A stretch of DNA of 64,000 nucleotides from Butyrivibrio sp. MB2005 (GTDB lineage: Bacteria > Bacillota > Clostridia > Lachnospirales > Lachnospiraceae). A model generated the notes under the pieces. It searched no databases. It was not told the origin of the DNA and worked only from the letters and a program-made list of their open reading frames with translations. The stretch's first letter is position 1. Every line of letters begins with the position of its first letter. The stretch lies in NCBI RefSeq assembly GCF_000424285.1, contig NZ_AUJP01000004.1, forward strand, positions 124,001-188,000, given 5' to 3'. The translations under genes were made by a program, and so were the position numbers. Of the stretch, positions 1 to 8,647 are shown piece after piece.

Positions 1-1005
1 GCGGGGCAGGGAAGAGTTTATGTAACTTCTACTGCAGAAGGAGAAGATGAAAGCTTTTCGATTGATTTTGACCATAGTGACATGAGAGTTGTAAGTGCAC
101 TGGGGCTTGATTATGATACCAACGAAGATGCGATTCATACTGAAGGAGAAGATGCTCAGATAACATTAAATGGAGCAGTTTATACATCAAACAGCAATAC
201 TTTTGATGTAAATGGGCTTACCATTACCGCAAAGCAGGTTGCATCTGACATAACGCTTCAGACAAAAGATGACACCAGTGGCATTTACGATATGGTAAAG
301 AATTTCCTGAAAGAATATAACGACCTTATCGGTGAAATGTACACGCTTTATAATGCGGATGATGCCAAGGATTACGCTATACTCACCAAAGAGCAGAAGG
401 ATGAGATGACTGATGATGAGATAGAGGATTGGAACAAGAAGATAGATGAAGGTCTTCTTGCAAAAGATCCTACTATTTTCAGAGCTATGACCGAGATGAA
501 GAATATCATGATGCAATCCTTTGATTGGGGGGAGCTTGACTACAATAAGGAAAAGGATGAATGGGTTGAGGTAAAGACTTCTTTCTGGTCATTCCATATA
601 GCTACTCCCGGATATTTTGAAGGCGAAGAAGCTGACAGAATGAAGTGGCATATATATGGTGATGAGGATGATGATTTTTCCAGCAGTAAAGAGGATAAGT
701 TGAAAGCTAAGATCGAAAAGGATCCTGAACTTGTTCGCAAATTCTTTAAAACCATTTCATCTGATATGTATTCCAAACTTGGCGATCTTATGAAGTCAAC
801 GGATTTCTCAAGCGCTTACACTTTGTATGAAGATAAGCAGATGAAGAAACAGGTTGATACATACAAGACTCAGCTTAAGGATGCTCAGGATAAACTGGGT
901 AAGATGGAAGATAAATATTATGACAAGTTTGCTCAGATGGAAAAAGCTATGACAAAGCTTAATGAGCAGACAAGTTCCCTTTCGGGAATGCTAGGAACAG
1001 GCTGA
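1..1005 (+). CDS. fliD: Flagellar hook-associated protein 2 (FliD), 3' portion
   Basis: The frame is open from base 1 to the stop, so the gene is cut by the window edge and the first ATG at 82 is internal. FliD is the filament cap that guides flagellin assembly outside the cell. The visible part has the family's C-terminal half, with the 'DVNGLTITAK' and 'NDLIGEMY' type segments. It ends in a long coiled-coil (roughly the last 70 residues, rich in K, D and Q) and a TSSLSGMLGTG tail typical of FliD C termini. fliS follows 53 bp downstream, the usual order in Firmicutes. Identity rests on this context plus the tail. Confidence 0.88.
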   Translation, partial: AGQGRVYVTSTAEGEDESFSIDFDHSDMRVVSALGLDYDTNEDAIHTEGEDAQITLNGAVYTSNSNTFDVNGLTITAKQVASDITLQTKDDTSGIYDMVKNFLKEYNDLIGEMYTLYNADDAKDYAILTKEQKDEMTDDEIEDWNKKIDEGLLAKDPTIFRAMTEMKNIMMQSFDWGELDYNKEKDEWVEVKTSFWSFHIATPGYFEGEEADRMKWHIYGDEDDDFSSSKEDKLKAKIEKDPELVRKFFKTISSDMYSKLGDLMKSTDFSSAYTLYEDKQMKKQVDTYKTQLKDAQDKLGKMEDKYYDKFAQMEKAMTKLNEQTSSLSGMLGTG

Positions 1006-1058
1006 TGCTGTCAGATGTAAGAAAAGGTTATTAAGCACATACCACGGAGGTTAATTCT

Positions 1059-1493
1059 ATGCCTATTGCCAGAAATCCATACGCTAAGCAGATGAATCAA
1101 TACCAGAATACAAAGATCCAGATGGCTAAGCCGGAAGAGCTCACACTTATGCTCTATGATGGTGCCATTAAATTCTGCAATATTGCTATAATGGGACTAG
1201 AGGCTGATGATGAGAGAAAATTTACCACATATCTTCTTAAGGTGGAGAATATCGTTGATTATCTCAACAATACACTGGATATGAAATATCCTGTAGCAAA
1301 GGATTTTGAAAACGTATATAACTATCTTATGAAGAGACTAGTAGAGGCAGATCTTCACAGGGATGAGTCCATGGAAATCATGAATGAAGTTAACAAGCAT
1401 CTTCATACCATGAGAGATACCTGGGTTGACGCCATGAAGATCGCAAGGGGACAGATGCCGGCACCGGTGCCGCAGGGGGCTGCACCGGCCTAA
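1059..1493 (+). CDS. fliS: Flagellin export chaperone FliS
   Basis: 144 residues, the usual FliS size plus a Pro/Ala-rich tail. FliS binds the disordered C terminus of flagellin in the cytoplasm and keeps it export-competent. Diagnostic segments are the N-terminal 'NPYAKQMNQYQNTKIQ' (NAYxQYQxxxV type), 'EELTLMLYDGAIKFC' and 'VVDYLNNTLDM'-like helices. An AGG-type ribosome site precedes the ATG. It lies between fliD and a second small chaperone-like gene and is probably in one operon with them. Confidence 0.93.
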   Translation: MPIARNPYAKQMNQYQNTKIQMAKPEELTLMLYDGAIKFCNIAIMGLEADDERKFTTYLLKVENIVDYLNNTLDMKYPVAKDFENVYNYLMKRLVEADLHRDESMEIMNEVNKHLHTMRDTWVDAMKIARGQMPAPVPQGAAPA

Positions 1494-1531
1494 GGTAAAA
1501 ATATTAAGAAAAGGTAGTGGGGGAAAGAGAG

Positions 1532-2011
1532 ATGACAGAGTCTTATCTTGACATGCTTGAAGAAAGTCTGGATCAGAAAATTCAGGTTCTCGAAGAGATA
1601 GAGAAAGAGAATTTGGTTCAGAAGGACATACTTGAGAACGAAGAGGGGTTTGATGAAGAAAGTTTTGATGAGACACTCAACCGTAAAAGTGAACTGATTA
1701 AGCGCGTTGAAAGCCTGAATGATGGCTTTGAGACTGTATTTGCCAGAGTAAAAGAAGAACTTGATAATAATAGAGAAAAGTATAAGGACAGAATCCATAT
1801 TTACCAGGACAAGATCAGAAGGATAACTGACCTGTCTAACTCTATAGAAGTTGGAGAATTGCGAAACAGGAATCTTGTTGCTACTCATGTAAATAAGACA
1901 AGAGACCAGATAAATACCAAACGCAAATCCTCCAAGGCTGCACTTGATTATTACCTGACAATGAACAAGTCCAAGATTACACCGCCTCAGTTCTACGACA
2001 CTAAGAACTAG
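1532..2011 (+). CDS. FliT/FlgN-like flagellar chaperone (putative)
   Basis: About 159 residues, almost entirely charged helix and predicted coiled coil, with no membrane segment. It sits directly after fliS where Firmicutes usually keep fliT or another export chaperone, and its size and helical character match FliT/FlgN proteins that escort cap or hook-associated subunits. ATG 1532, preceded by GGGGGAAAG, is preferred. An in-frame GTG at 1517 would add five residues. There is no diagnostic catalytic motif, so the role rests on position and fold type. Confidence 0.6.
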   Translation: MTESYLDMLEESLDQKIQVLEEIEKENLVQKDILENEEGFDEESFDETLNRKSELIKRVESLNDGFETVFARVKEELDNNREKYKDRIHIYQDKIRRITDLSNSIEVGELRNRNLVATHVNKTRDQINTKRKSSKAALDYYLTMNKSKITPPQFYDTKN

Positions 2012-2057
2012 TGAAGTGTGTTTGAAAGCCCTGAAGATCACGGGATAACTTCACTAG
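2008..2057 (+). repeat. Long-arm inverted repeat at a gene junction
   Basis: CTAGTGAAGT (2008-2017) and ACTTCACTAG (2048-2057) form a perfect 10-bp inverted repeat around a 30-nt loop. It overlaps the stop of the upstream chaperone gene and ends about 15 nt before the GTG start of the next gene. No T-run follows, so it is not a classical terminator. It may be an RNA processing or translation-modulating hairpin, or an operator. Confidence 0.5.
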
Positions 2058-2071
2058 AGTGAGGTTTTTAA

Positions 2072-3070
2072 GTGAATGAACTTCCGATTGTAAGGGAATA
2101 TGAAAACAGAATACTGGATATTCTCTCAAGCGAAGATATCACTGAATATTTTGATGAAATGTTGCAGATAGGTGCAAGGATAATAAGCGGTGCACTTTCT
2201 CCCGAAGGCAAAAAGGAGCTGGCAGAGAGACTTCGCAGGAACATGTATTTCTTTCCGAGAGAGACGATGGCAGATATGCTAAGACATGTGGCATATCTGC
2301 ATCTGATGGTTAGACTTACTGAGAGCAGAGAATATTTTATGCAGCTTTTGCATTATATAGAGGGAATCCGTATCGAGGAAAGATACAGGTTTTTCCTTTT
2401 AATGCAGACAAGGTATATTTCATATCTTAAGCCGCAGATCATATCAGCTGAGTCCGACAGGATGTTCCATAATATCTACTTAAGAAGCAGGAGATATTAT
2501 GCTGATCTTGTTGGTGATGTTGGCGATTTTATAAAGCTAAAAGACAGAAACTGTGGACAGGTTGTTATTTTGACGCAGCAGTATCTGACCGATACTCACA
2601 GGGAAACGCATATGACAAATCTTATTGCTCAGGAAATCCTTGTAAGTATGTGTCAGAATGTTATGATAATTAATACAAACGACCTTCTTCCTGTGAGTAA
2701 TGTGGTTCCGCTCTTTGGAATAGAAGGACATAATTCATTACAATTTTTGGATGACTCCAACAACGTTTTCATTAGGGGGTTATCAGTTCCGTTTTTCCAA
2801 TGCTGTGGCGATATGCCTTCGGAAAGACCACTTAAAGTAATACTATCTACTATTAGAGAAATGAGACCGGAATATATCATCAGCTGTGGAGATCATTCCA
2901 TTACAGCATCTTTAGCATCCGGAATTGTTCCTGTGATACCGGGACATGAGATAGCACCTAAGGATGATATACAGCTGATCAGAGAAAATATCCTCGAATA
3001 CAGAAGGATGATAGAGGAGAAGAGATTCTGGCAGATACGTTTTCGTATCCAACAGGGTGAGAAGATCTAA
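2072..3070 (+). CDS. Conserved-type hypothetical protein in flagellar operon
   Basis: 332 residues beginning at GTG, with GAGTGAGG upstream. I do not recognise the family. The N-terminal ~150 residues are helical. The C-terminal half reads like the second Rossmann lobe of a GT-B-type fold: 'GQVVILTQQYL', 'NVMIINTNDLLP', 'RPEYIISCGDHSITASLASGIVPVIPG'. The last stretch resembles a nucleotide-sugar pocket followed by a variable loop. There is no signal peptide or membrane span. Its place between flagellar chaperones and fliW, just upstream of the sugar operon, suggests a role in flagellin modification. That is inference. Confidence 0.6.
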   Translation: MNELPIVREYENRILDILSSEDITEYFDEMLQIGARIISGALSPEGKKELAERLRRNMYFFPRETMADMLRHVAYLHLMVRLTESREYFMQLLHYIEGIRIEERYRFFLLMQTRYISYLKPQIISAESDRMFHNIYLRSRRYYADLVGDVGDFIKLKDRNCGQVVILTQQYLTDTHRETHMTNLIAQEILVSMCQNVMIINTNDLLPVSNVVPLFGIEGHNSLQFLDDSNNVFIRGLSVPFFQCCGDMPSERPLKVILSTIREMRPEYIISCGDHSITASLASGIVPVIPGHEIAPKDDIQLIRENILEYRRMIEEKRFWQIRFRIQQGEKI

Positions 3071-3116
3071 GTTTCAGCAATGGGGCTGATTCTCAAAATA
3101 GAGGGAGAGTATAGCA

Positions 3117-3572
3117 ATGAAAGTAAATACCAGGATATTTGGCGAAGTTGACATTGAGGATGAGAAGATCATAACAATGCCCTTTGGACTTGTGGGATTT
3201 CCTGATCTTCAGAAATTCGCACTGATTCACGACAAGGACAAGCCTATTGGTGCTCTTTGGTATCTTCAGTCCATGGATGATCCTGATGTTGCGCTTCCTG
3301 TTATAGATCCGCTTACCATCAAAAAGGATTACAATCCCCAGATAAGTGAGGATGACATTGAGATTATTGAACCTCTTACCAACAAGAATCTGCTTATCCT
3401 AGTTACCATAACGGTGCCTGAGGACATTACAAACATGACAGCAAACCTCAATGCTCCAATCCTTATCAATGTGGATACCGGTAAGGGTGCTCAGATTGAG
3501 ATTGTATGGGGCAAAGAAGAGTATATTACAAAGTATCCTATCTATGATTATTTAAAGAAAGTCAGAGGGTAA
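3117..3572 (+). CDS. fliW: Flagellar assembly factor FliW
   Basis: 151 residues, normal FliW length. Family landmarks are 'RIFGEVDIEDEKIITMPFGLVGF' in the first 30 residues, 'DDPDVALPVIDP' and 'LLILVTITVPEDITNMTANLNAPILIN'. In Bacillus, FliW binds either flagellin or the translational repressor CsrA, linking hag translation to flagellin export. csrA normally follows fliW immediately, but here the next gene begins 14 bp downstream and is a sugar nucleotidyltransferase. CsrA must be encoded elsewhere or be missing. Confidence 0.94.
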   Translation: MKVNTRIFGEVDIEDEKIITMPFGLVGFPDLQKFALIHDKDKPIGALWYLQSMDDPDVALPVIDPLTIKKDYNPQISEDDIEIIEPLTNKNLLILVTITVPEDITNMTANLNAPILINVDTGKGAQIEIVWGKEEYITKYPIYDYLKKVRG

Positions 3573-3586
3573 GCCTGGGGGGGACT

Positions 3587-4669
3587 ATGCTGGGCGAGAA
3601 TATTCAGAGTCTGGAAAAGTTTATCGCCACAAAGGATATCACTGTTCTTGAGGCGATGCAGAAAATCGATAAGAATGCCAAAAACATCCTGTATATTATA
3701 GAAGATGACGGGACGCTTTTTGGCAGTCTTACTGATGGAGATATCAGAAGATGGATATTGAAATCAGGAGATCTTAATGCGCCTGTAATTAACGCAACAT
3801 TCACCAAAACAAGAAGTCTACATAAGAACGAAATCGATAAAAGCACTTTCCTTATGGATAGTGCCCTTCTTAAATCTATCCCAATTTTAGATGATGAAAA
3901 TAGAATAGTAGATATTATCTTTAGGGATAAGAATGACCTTTCCTATATGGAGGCCACAGATCTTGCACTTACGGATACGCCTATTATTATCATGGCGGGA
4001 GGTAAGGGAACAAGGCTTTATCCCTATACCAAAATTTTGCCAAAGCCCCTTATCCCCATAGGAGATGTACCTATTCTTGAGAGAATAATGAACCGCTTCT
4101 ATGAGTATGGTGCTAAGGAAATTTATCTTACCGTAAATTATAAGAAGGAGATGATAAAGTCCTATTTTGCGGAGCAAAAGCTTCCTTACGACATTAAGTA
4201 TGTGGAAGAGGACAAGCCCCTTGGTACAGCAGGAAGCCTGAAGCTCATTAAAGAGAAATTTAGTCGCCCTGTTATCGTCACCAACTGTGATATTCTTATC
4301 GATGCAGACTATGACAGCATACTGCGTCATCATGTGGCTGCTGAAAACGGCCTTACCATCGTTTCTTCTCTTAAGAATTTTTCCATACCTTACGGCGTTC
4401 TTGAAGCAGAAAAAGAGGGACTGGTATCCGCTATTAGAGAGAAACCGCATCTTTCATATTTTGTTAATACGGGAATGTATGTGGTAAATCCCGAACTGTT
4501 TAAAATTATTCCCGATGATACCATGTATCATATGACGGATCTTGCAGAAGATTATATGAAAAAAGGCGGAAGAGTCGGAATGTATCCGATCAGCGAGATG
4601 TCATTCCTTGATATGGGTGAATTCCAGGAAATGAAGAGAATGGAAGATCGTATAAACGAGGTGCTGTAA
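3587..4669 (+). CDS. ptmE: CBS-pair sugar-phosphate nucleotidyltransferase, PtmE-like
   Basis: 360 residues in two parts. The first ~120 residues form a CBS-domain pair ('LEAMQKIDKNAKNILYII', 'GSLTDGDIRRWIL'). From about residue 130 there is a GT-A nucleotidyltransferase with the signature MAGGKGTRLYPYTKILPKPL, 'VTNCDILIDADY' and 'FLDMGEF'. Campylobacter PtmE has this architecture and makes GDP-glucosamine for legionaminic acid, so a GDP-GlcN role is the best guess. The stop overlaps the next gene's start by one base, which suggests translational coupling. Substrate is not readable from sequence. Confidence 0.85.
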   Translation: MLGENIQSLEKFIATKDITVLEAMQKIDKNAKNILYIIEDDGTLFGSLTDGDIRRWILKSGDLNAPVINATFTKTRSLHKNEIDKSTFLMDSALLKSIPILDDENRIVDIIFRDKNDLSYMEATDLALTDTPIIIMAGGKGTRLYPYTKILPKPLIPIGDVPILERIMNRFYEYGAKEIYLTVNYKKEMIKSYFAEQKLPYDIKYVEEDKPLGTAGSLKLIKEKFSRPVIVTNCDILIDADYDSILRHHVAAENGLTIVSSLKNFSIPYGVLEAEKEGLVSAIREKPHLSYFVNTGMYVVNPELFKIIPDDTMYHMTDLAEDYMKKGGRVGMYPISEMSFLDMGEFQEMKRMEDRINEVL

Positions 4670-5883
4670 TGTTTGAACTTGAAAGGTTTATAAGCAAGCA
4701 TGTAACAATGCGTGATAAGAGCATGTTTCTTGCTGATATAGATAAAAACAGACAGGCGCTCAGCGCTAAGATCAAAGGCAAGAGTATTCTTGTCATTGGC
4801 GGAGCAGGAAGTATCGGAAGTAGCTTCGTAAAGGCAGTGCTTGCTTTTTTACCGGCAGAGCTTGTAGTTGCAGATTTAAATGAAAATGCTCTTGCGGAGC
4901 AGACAAGAGATTTAAGATCAACCAAAGAAATCAAAATGCCGGATACATATCTTTCCTATCCTATGGATTATGCATCCGATGTTTTTGCCCGCATGTTCAG
5001 GGCACATAAGGGCTTTGATGTGGTGGCGAATTTTTCCGCCCACAAGCATGTTAGATCAGAAAAGGATATTTACTCTGTAGAAGCTCTTATTAGGAATAAC
5101 GTAATAAATGCCAAAAAGCTTCTGGACCTTATGAGTGAATATCCGCCGGAAGTGTATTTTTGCGTATCCACAGATAAGGCAGCAAATCCTGTAAATATAA
5201 TGGGAGCATCCAAAAGGATAATGGAGGACCTTATCTTTTCATATTCCGACAGATTCCCGGTTAAGACTGCGAGATTTGCTAATGTGGCTTTTTCAAACGG
5301 TTCATTGCCGGCAGGATTCCTATCCAGAATCCAGAAATTTCAACCCTTGGGAGCACCTCTTGATGTAAAGAGATACTTTGTTTCGCCACAGGAGAGCGGA
5401 CAGATATGCATGCTTTCATGTATGCTCGGTGAAAACCGAGAGATATTTTTCCCAAAGCTTAAAGAAGCTCAGATGATGACCTTTGATAAGATCGCAGAGG
5501 AGCTTTTAAAAGAACAGGGTTATGAAGTGCTAAAGTGTGATAGTGATGAGGAAGCAATTGATGCCGCGTTGGAGCTGAAAAAAGATCCTGACTGCAGGAA
5601 GTATCCTGTTCATTTTTCTAAATCCGACACATCGGGTGAAAAGCCTTTTGAGGAATTCTATACAGATGATGAAACAGTAGATAGTGACAGGTTTGAATCA
5701 CTTTCTGTTATAACAGGTAAAAAAATGTGCGATAAAGAGGCGGTTTCTAAACTTATTGAAGATTTGGATAGGATTTTCGAGTCGGGGAATGCGGATAAGA
5801 CGCAGATTGTTGAAAGAATATCCAAGTATCTGCCTAATTTTGAGCATATTGAAACAGGTAAATCTCTTGATTCTAAAATGTAA
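4669..5883 (+). CDS. SDR-family nucleotide-sugar 4,6-dehydratase (FlaA1/LegB-like)
   Basis: 404 residues. A Rossmann glycine motif GGAGSIGSS lies near residue 45, then 'FSAHKHVRSEKD', 'STDKAANPVNIMGASK' near 165-180 and 'ARFANVAFSNGS'. The usual SDR Tyr of YxxxK is Met here (MGASK), as in the FlaA1/PglF/WbpM 4,6-dehydratase class, where Thr-Asp-Lys does the chemistry. It likely turns a GlcNAc nucleotide into a 4-keto-6-deoxy intermediate, the first committed step to a legionaminic-type acid. The position between PtmE- and NeuC-like genes supports this. Whether the substrate is GDP- or UDP-linked is unknown. Confidence 0.82.
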   Translation: MFELERFISKHVTMRDKSMFLADIDKNRQALSAKIKGKSILVIGGAGSIGSSFVKAVLAFLPAELVVADLNENALAEQTRDLRSTKEIKMPDTYLSYPMDYASDVFARMFRAHKGFDVVANFSAHKHVRSEKDIYSVEALIRNNVINAKKLLDLMSEYPPEVYFCVSTDKAANPVNIMGASKRIMEDLIFSYSDRFPVKTARFANVAFSNGSLPAGFLSRIQKFQPLGAPLDVKRYFVSPQESGQICMLSCMLGENREIFFPKLKEAQMMTFDKIAEELLKEQGYEVLKCDSDEEAIDAALELKKDPDCRKYPVHFSKSDTSGEKPFEEFYTDDETVDSDRFESLSVITGKKMCDKEAVSKLIEDLDRIFESGNADKTQIVERISKYLPNFEHIETGKSLDSKM

Positions 5884-5897
5884 TAGAGGCAGGGAAT

Positions 5898-7079
5898 ATG
5901 GACATGAAAAAGCAAATTGGGGTATTGACTGCGACAAGAGCTGAGTTTGGACTTCTAAAACCGCTTATTATAAGCCTTATGAAGGCGGACTTTTGTGATG
6001 TAAAAGTCCTGGTAACAGGCGCTCATCTAACGGCTGCATTTGGTAATACATATAAGGAAATAGAAGAGGCAGGAATTCCGATAGCTGCAGAAATAGAGTG
6101 TGTTTCTGAAGGTGATAGTCAAGCAGACATTTCAAATAATATGGCTATGGCTTTGACTGGTTTTGGAAAATATTTTGCTGATAATTATTTAGACTTGCTT
6201 ATAGTCCTTGGAGACCGATATGAGGCTTTGTCGGTCTGTATTGCTGCTATGAATGCTGAGATTCCTATTGCTCATATTCATGGCGGGGAGATTACGCAGG
6301 GCTTGATAGATGAGGCTATAAGGCATTCAATAACAAAGATGAGTCAGCTACATTTTGTGTGTACTGAGGTTTATAGAAACAGAGTTATACAGATGGGAGA
6401 GAATCCCTGCAGGGTATTTAATGTAGGGGCTCTGGCAGTAGAGAATATTAGGAATACGTATTATATTTCCAAGGAAGAACTTGGAAAGGATATTGGGATT
6501 GATCTTTCCAGAGATTACGCGGTTGTTACATTTCATCCTGTTACGCTTGAAGCAAACAGCGGAGTCGAACAATTCGATCAACTGATGTGTGCATTGGACG
6601 AATTTCCGGAGATGTCATTTGTCATCACAAAGGCTAATGCTGATGCAGGTGGAAGACATATTAATCAGAAAATAGATGAATATGCTGATATTCGCAGCAA
6701 TGTTATAGCGGTTACCTCGCTTGGGGTAAGAAGATATTTGAGTGCTGTAAAAGAGAGCACAGTTGTTATCGGGAATTCTTCCAGCGGCATTATTGAAGCG
6801 CCATGCCTTCATATCCCTACAGTAAATATCGGGGACAGACAAAAAGGAAGACTAATGCCGGAAAGTGTCCTTTGCTGTGAGCCTGATAAAGAGTCTATTG
6901 TTAATACGATAAAGCAGGCAATTAGTGATGATTTCAGGGAAAAGGTTAAGGCTATGACAAATCCATTTGGAGATGGTAACACCTCCGCTAGGATTACTGA
7001 GATAATACGAGAGACCTTTGAAAAGTCCGGCAAAATAAATATAAAAAAGGACTTTTACGACATAGAGGTGAATGGATGA
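5898..7079 (+). CDS. neuC: Hydrolysing UDP/GDP-N-acetylhexosamine 2-epimerase (NeuC/LegG)
   Basis: 393 residues, standard for hydrolysing 2-epimerases. Landmarks are 'GVLTATRAEFGLL' at the start, 'LGDRYEA' near 113, 'IPIAHIHGGEITQG' and, late, 'GNSSSGIIEAP'. The enzyme releases a ManNAc-type sugar from its nucleotide carrier, giving the substrate for the NeuB condensation. In this setting a di-acetamido sugar (LegG role) is likelier than plain GlcNAc because a 4,6-dehydratase precedes it. It overlaps the next gene by 4 bp (ATGA). Confidence 0.9.
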   Translation: MDMKKQIGVLTATRAEFGLLKPLIISLMKADFCDVKVLVTGAHLTAAFGNTYKEIEEAGIPIAAEIECVSEGDSQADISNNMAMALTGFGKYFADNYLDLLIVLGDRYEALSVCIAAMNAEIPIAHIHGGEITQGLIDEAIRHSITKMSQLHFVCTEVYRNRVIQMGENPCRVFNVGALAVENIRNTYYISKEELGKDIGIDLSRDYAVVTFHPVTLEANSGVEQFDQLMCALDEFPEMSFVITKANADAGGRHINQKIDEYADIRSNVIAVTSLGVRRYLSAVKESTVVIGNSSSGIIEAPCLHIPTVNIGDRQKGRLMPESVLCCEPDKESIVNTIKQAISDDFREKVKAMTNPFGDGNTSARITEIIRETFEKSGKINIKKDFYDIEVNG

Positions 7080-7966
7080 AGAAAACAGTATTTATTGGAT
7101 GCGTAGAGAGTTCATATATAATACTTAAGCATATGCTACAAAAGGGATATATTGTATCCGGCGTGGTGACCATGGATGATTCTCCCATTAATTCTGATTT
7201 TCATTCTTTAGTGCCACTTGCCAAAGAGTATGGGATTGATGTCATATGTACAAAGAATATAAATGATGAAGAAACGCTAGAGTTTATCAAGAACAAGAAA
7301 CCGGATGTCATATATTGTTTTGGATGGTCACGCCTTATAGGCAAGGAATTATTAGCATTACCGCCTTATGGGGTTATAGGCTTTCATCCGGCAGCAATTC
7401 CCATGAACCGGGGAAGACATCCGCTTATATGGGCGTTGGTGTTGGGGTTGGATAAGACTGCATCTACTTTTTTTGTGATGGATGAAGGAGCTGATACTGG
7501 CGATATCATAAGTCAGAAAGATGTAATCATAGGTTATGATGACGACGCACAGACCTTGTATGATAAGGTTCTTAACACAGCCAAGAATCAGGTTATAGAA
7601 TTTACCGATAAAATAAGCATGGATTCGTTGGTAAGGTTACCTCAGGACAAAAATGTAGGGAATACATGGAGAAAACGTGGCAGGTTAGATGGGCAGATTG
7701 ATTTTAGGATGTCCTGTGAAGGAATATATAATCTGGTCAGAGCACTTACTCATCCATACGTTGGAGCGCATTTTATGATGGCTGATGTGGAGGTAAAAGT
7801 ATGGAAGTGTAATGTGTATAAATGTGATGACTATAAAAATCTGGAACCGGGTAAGATTCTTAAGGTTTATTCAGAAACTGAATTTGAAGTAAAAGCATAT
7901 GACGGCATTGTTCATGTCTTGGATTGCGATAATATAATATTAAAGGAAGGGGAATATCTTAGATGA
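7076..7966 (+). CDS. Sugar N-formyltransferase (methionyl-tRNA formyltransferase-like)
   Basis: 296 residues with the formyl-THF transferase fold. Visible motifs are 'CFGWSRLIGKELLALPPYG', 'GFHPAAIPMNRGRHPLIWAL' (the HxSLLPxxRG region, around residue 103) and 'DEGADTGDIISQ'. These place it with sugar formyltransferases rather than housekeeping Fmt, because it lies inside a nonulosonate operon and lacks the long Fmt C-terminal domain. It probably formylates an exposed amine on the sugar, perhaps the one freed by the deacetylase encoded next. It overlaps its neighbours by 4 bp on each side. Confidence 0.82.
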   Translation: MKKTVFIGCVESSYIILKHMLQKGYIVSGVVTMDDSPINSDFHSLVPLAKEYGIDVICTKNINDEETLEFIKNKKPDVIYCFGWSRLIGKELLALPPYGVIGFHPAAIPMNRGRHPLIWALVLGLDKTASTFFVMDEGADTGDIISQKDVIIGYDDDAQTLYDKVLNTAKNQVIEFTDKISMDSLVRLPQDKNVGNTWRKRGRLDGQIDFRMSCEGIYNLVRALTHPYVGAHFMMADVEVKVWKCNVYKCDDYKNLEPGKILKVYSETEFEVKAYDGIVHVLDCDNIILKEGEYLR

Positions 7967-8625
7967 ATGTACTTGTCATTTCACCGCATCCTGATGATGA
8001 GACGCTGGGAGCGGGAGGCACTTTGTTAAAATTTAAGGATTCCGGGCACAGGCTTTTCTGGATAATTGTTACAAATATGAAGACTGAATATGGCTATTCT
8101 GCAGAACGTGTAAATGAGCGAAATAAAGAAATAGAAGAGGTTGATAGAGCTTACGGATTTGAGAAAATGTGGAATTTGGAAATGGAACCAGCGGGGGTGG
8201 ATAAGTATGAAAAAGGAGAATTGGTTGCTGGGTTCAAAAAGATACTAGATGAAGTGCAGCCGGAGATACTGATAATTCCTTATAGATTCGATGTCCATTC
8301 TGACCACAGAATCATATTTGAAGCGGTATACTCATGCACGAAGGCATTTAGGGCGCCATATCTGAAAACGGTAATGAGTATGGAGATATTGTCAGAAACA
8401 GATCAGGCTCAGGTAGAAAATGTTTTTTCTCCAAATGTTTTTGTGGATATATCAGAGTACATTGATAAGAAGATAGATGTAATGAGGATATACAAGAGTG
8501 AGATTGATGAAGCACCATTTCCTAGAAACGAAAACGCTATCCGTGGCATGGCAGCTTTTAGAGGTGCGACTGCTTATCAGAAATATAGTGAAGCTTTTTA
8601 TCTGATAAAGAGTCGTATTGATTAA
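7963..8625 (+). CDS. PIG-L/LmbE-family zinc N-deacetylase
   Basis: 220 residues. Metal ligands are visible as SPHPDDE at residues 7-13 and HSDH further on ('DVHSDHRI'), the two hallmarks of the GlcNAc-PI deacetylase/LmbE fold. Such enzymes remove N-acetyl groups from sugars. The start overlaps the formyltransferase stop by 4 bp, so the pair is probably made in fixed ratio and may act in sequence (deacetylate, then formylate). No signal peptide is seen, so it should act in the cytoplasm. Confidence 0.85.
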   Translation: MNVLVISPHPDDETLGAGGTLLKFKDSGHRLFWIIVTNMKTEYGYSAERVNERNKEIEEVDRAYGFEKMWNLEMEPAGVDKYEKGELVAGFKKILDEVQPEILIIPYRFDVHSDHRIIFEAVYSCTKAFRAPYLKTVMSMEILSETDQAQVENVFSPNVFVDISEYIDKKIDVMRIYKSEIDEAPFPRNENAIRGMAAFRGATAYQKYSEAFYLIKSRID

Positions 8626-8647
8626 AGTCTTGTATAGGAGATGCAAA

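Noticed and set aside
82..1005. ATG at 82 as the true fliD start
   Set aside because: The frame is open back to base 1 and reads as protein, and FliD is much longer than 307 residues.
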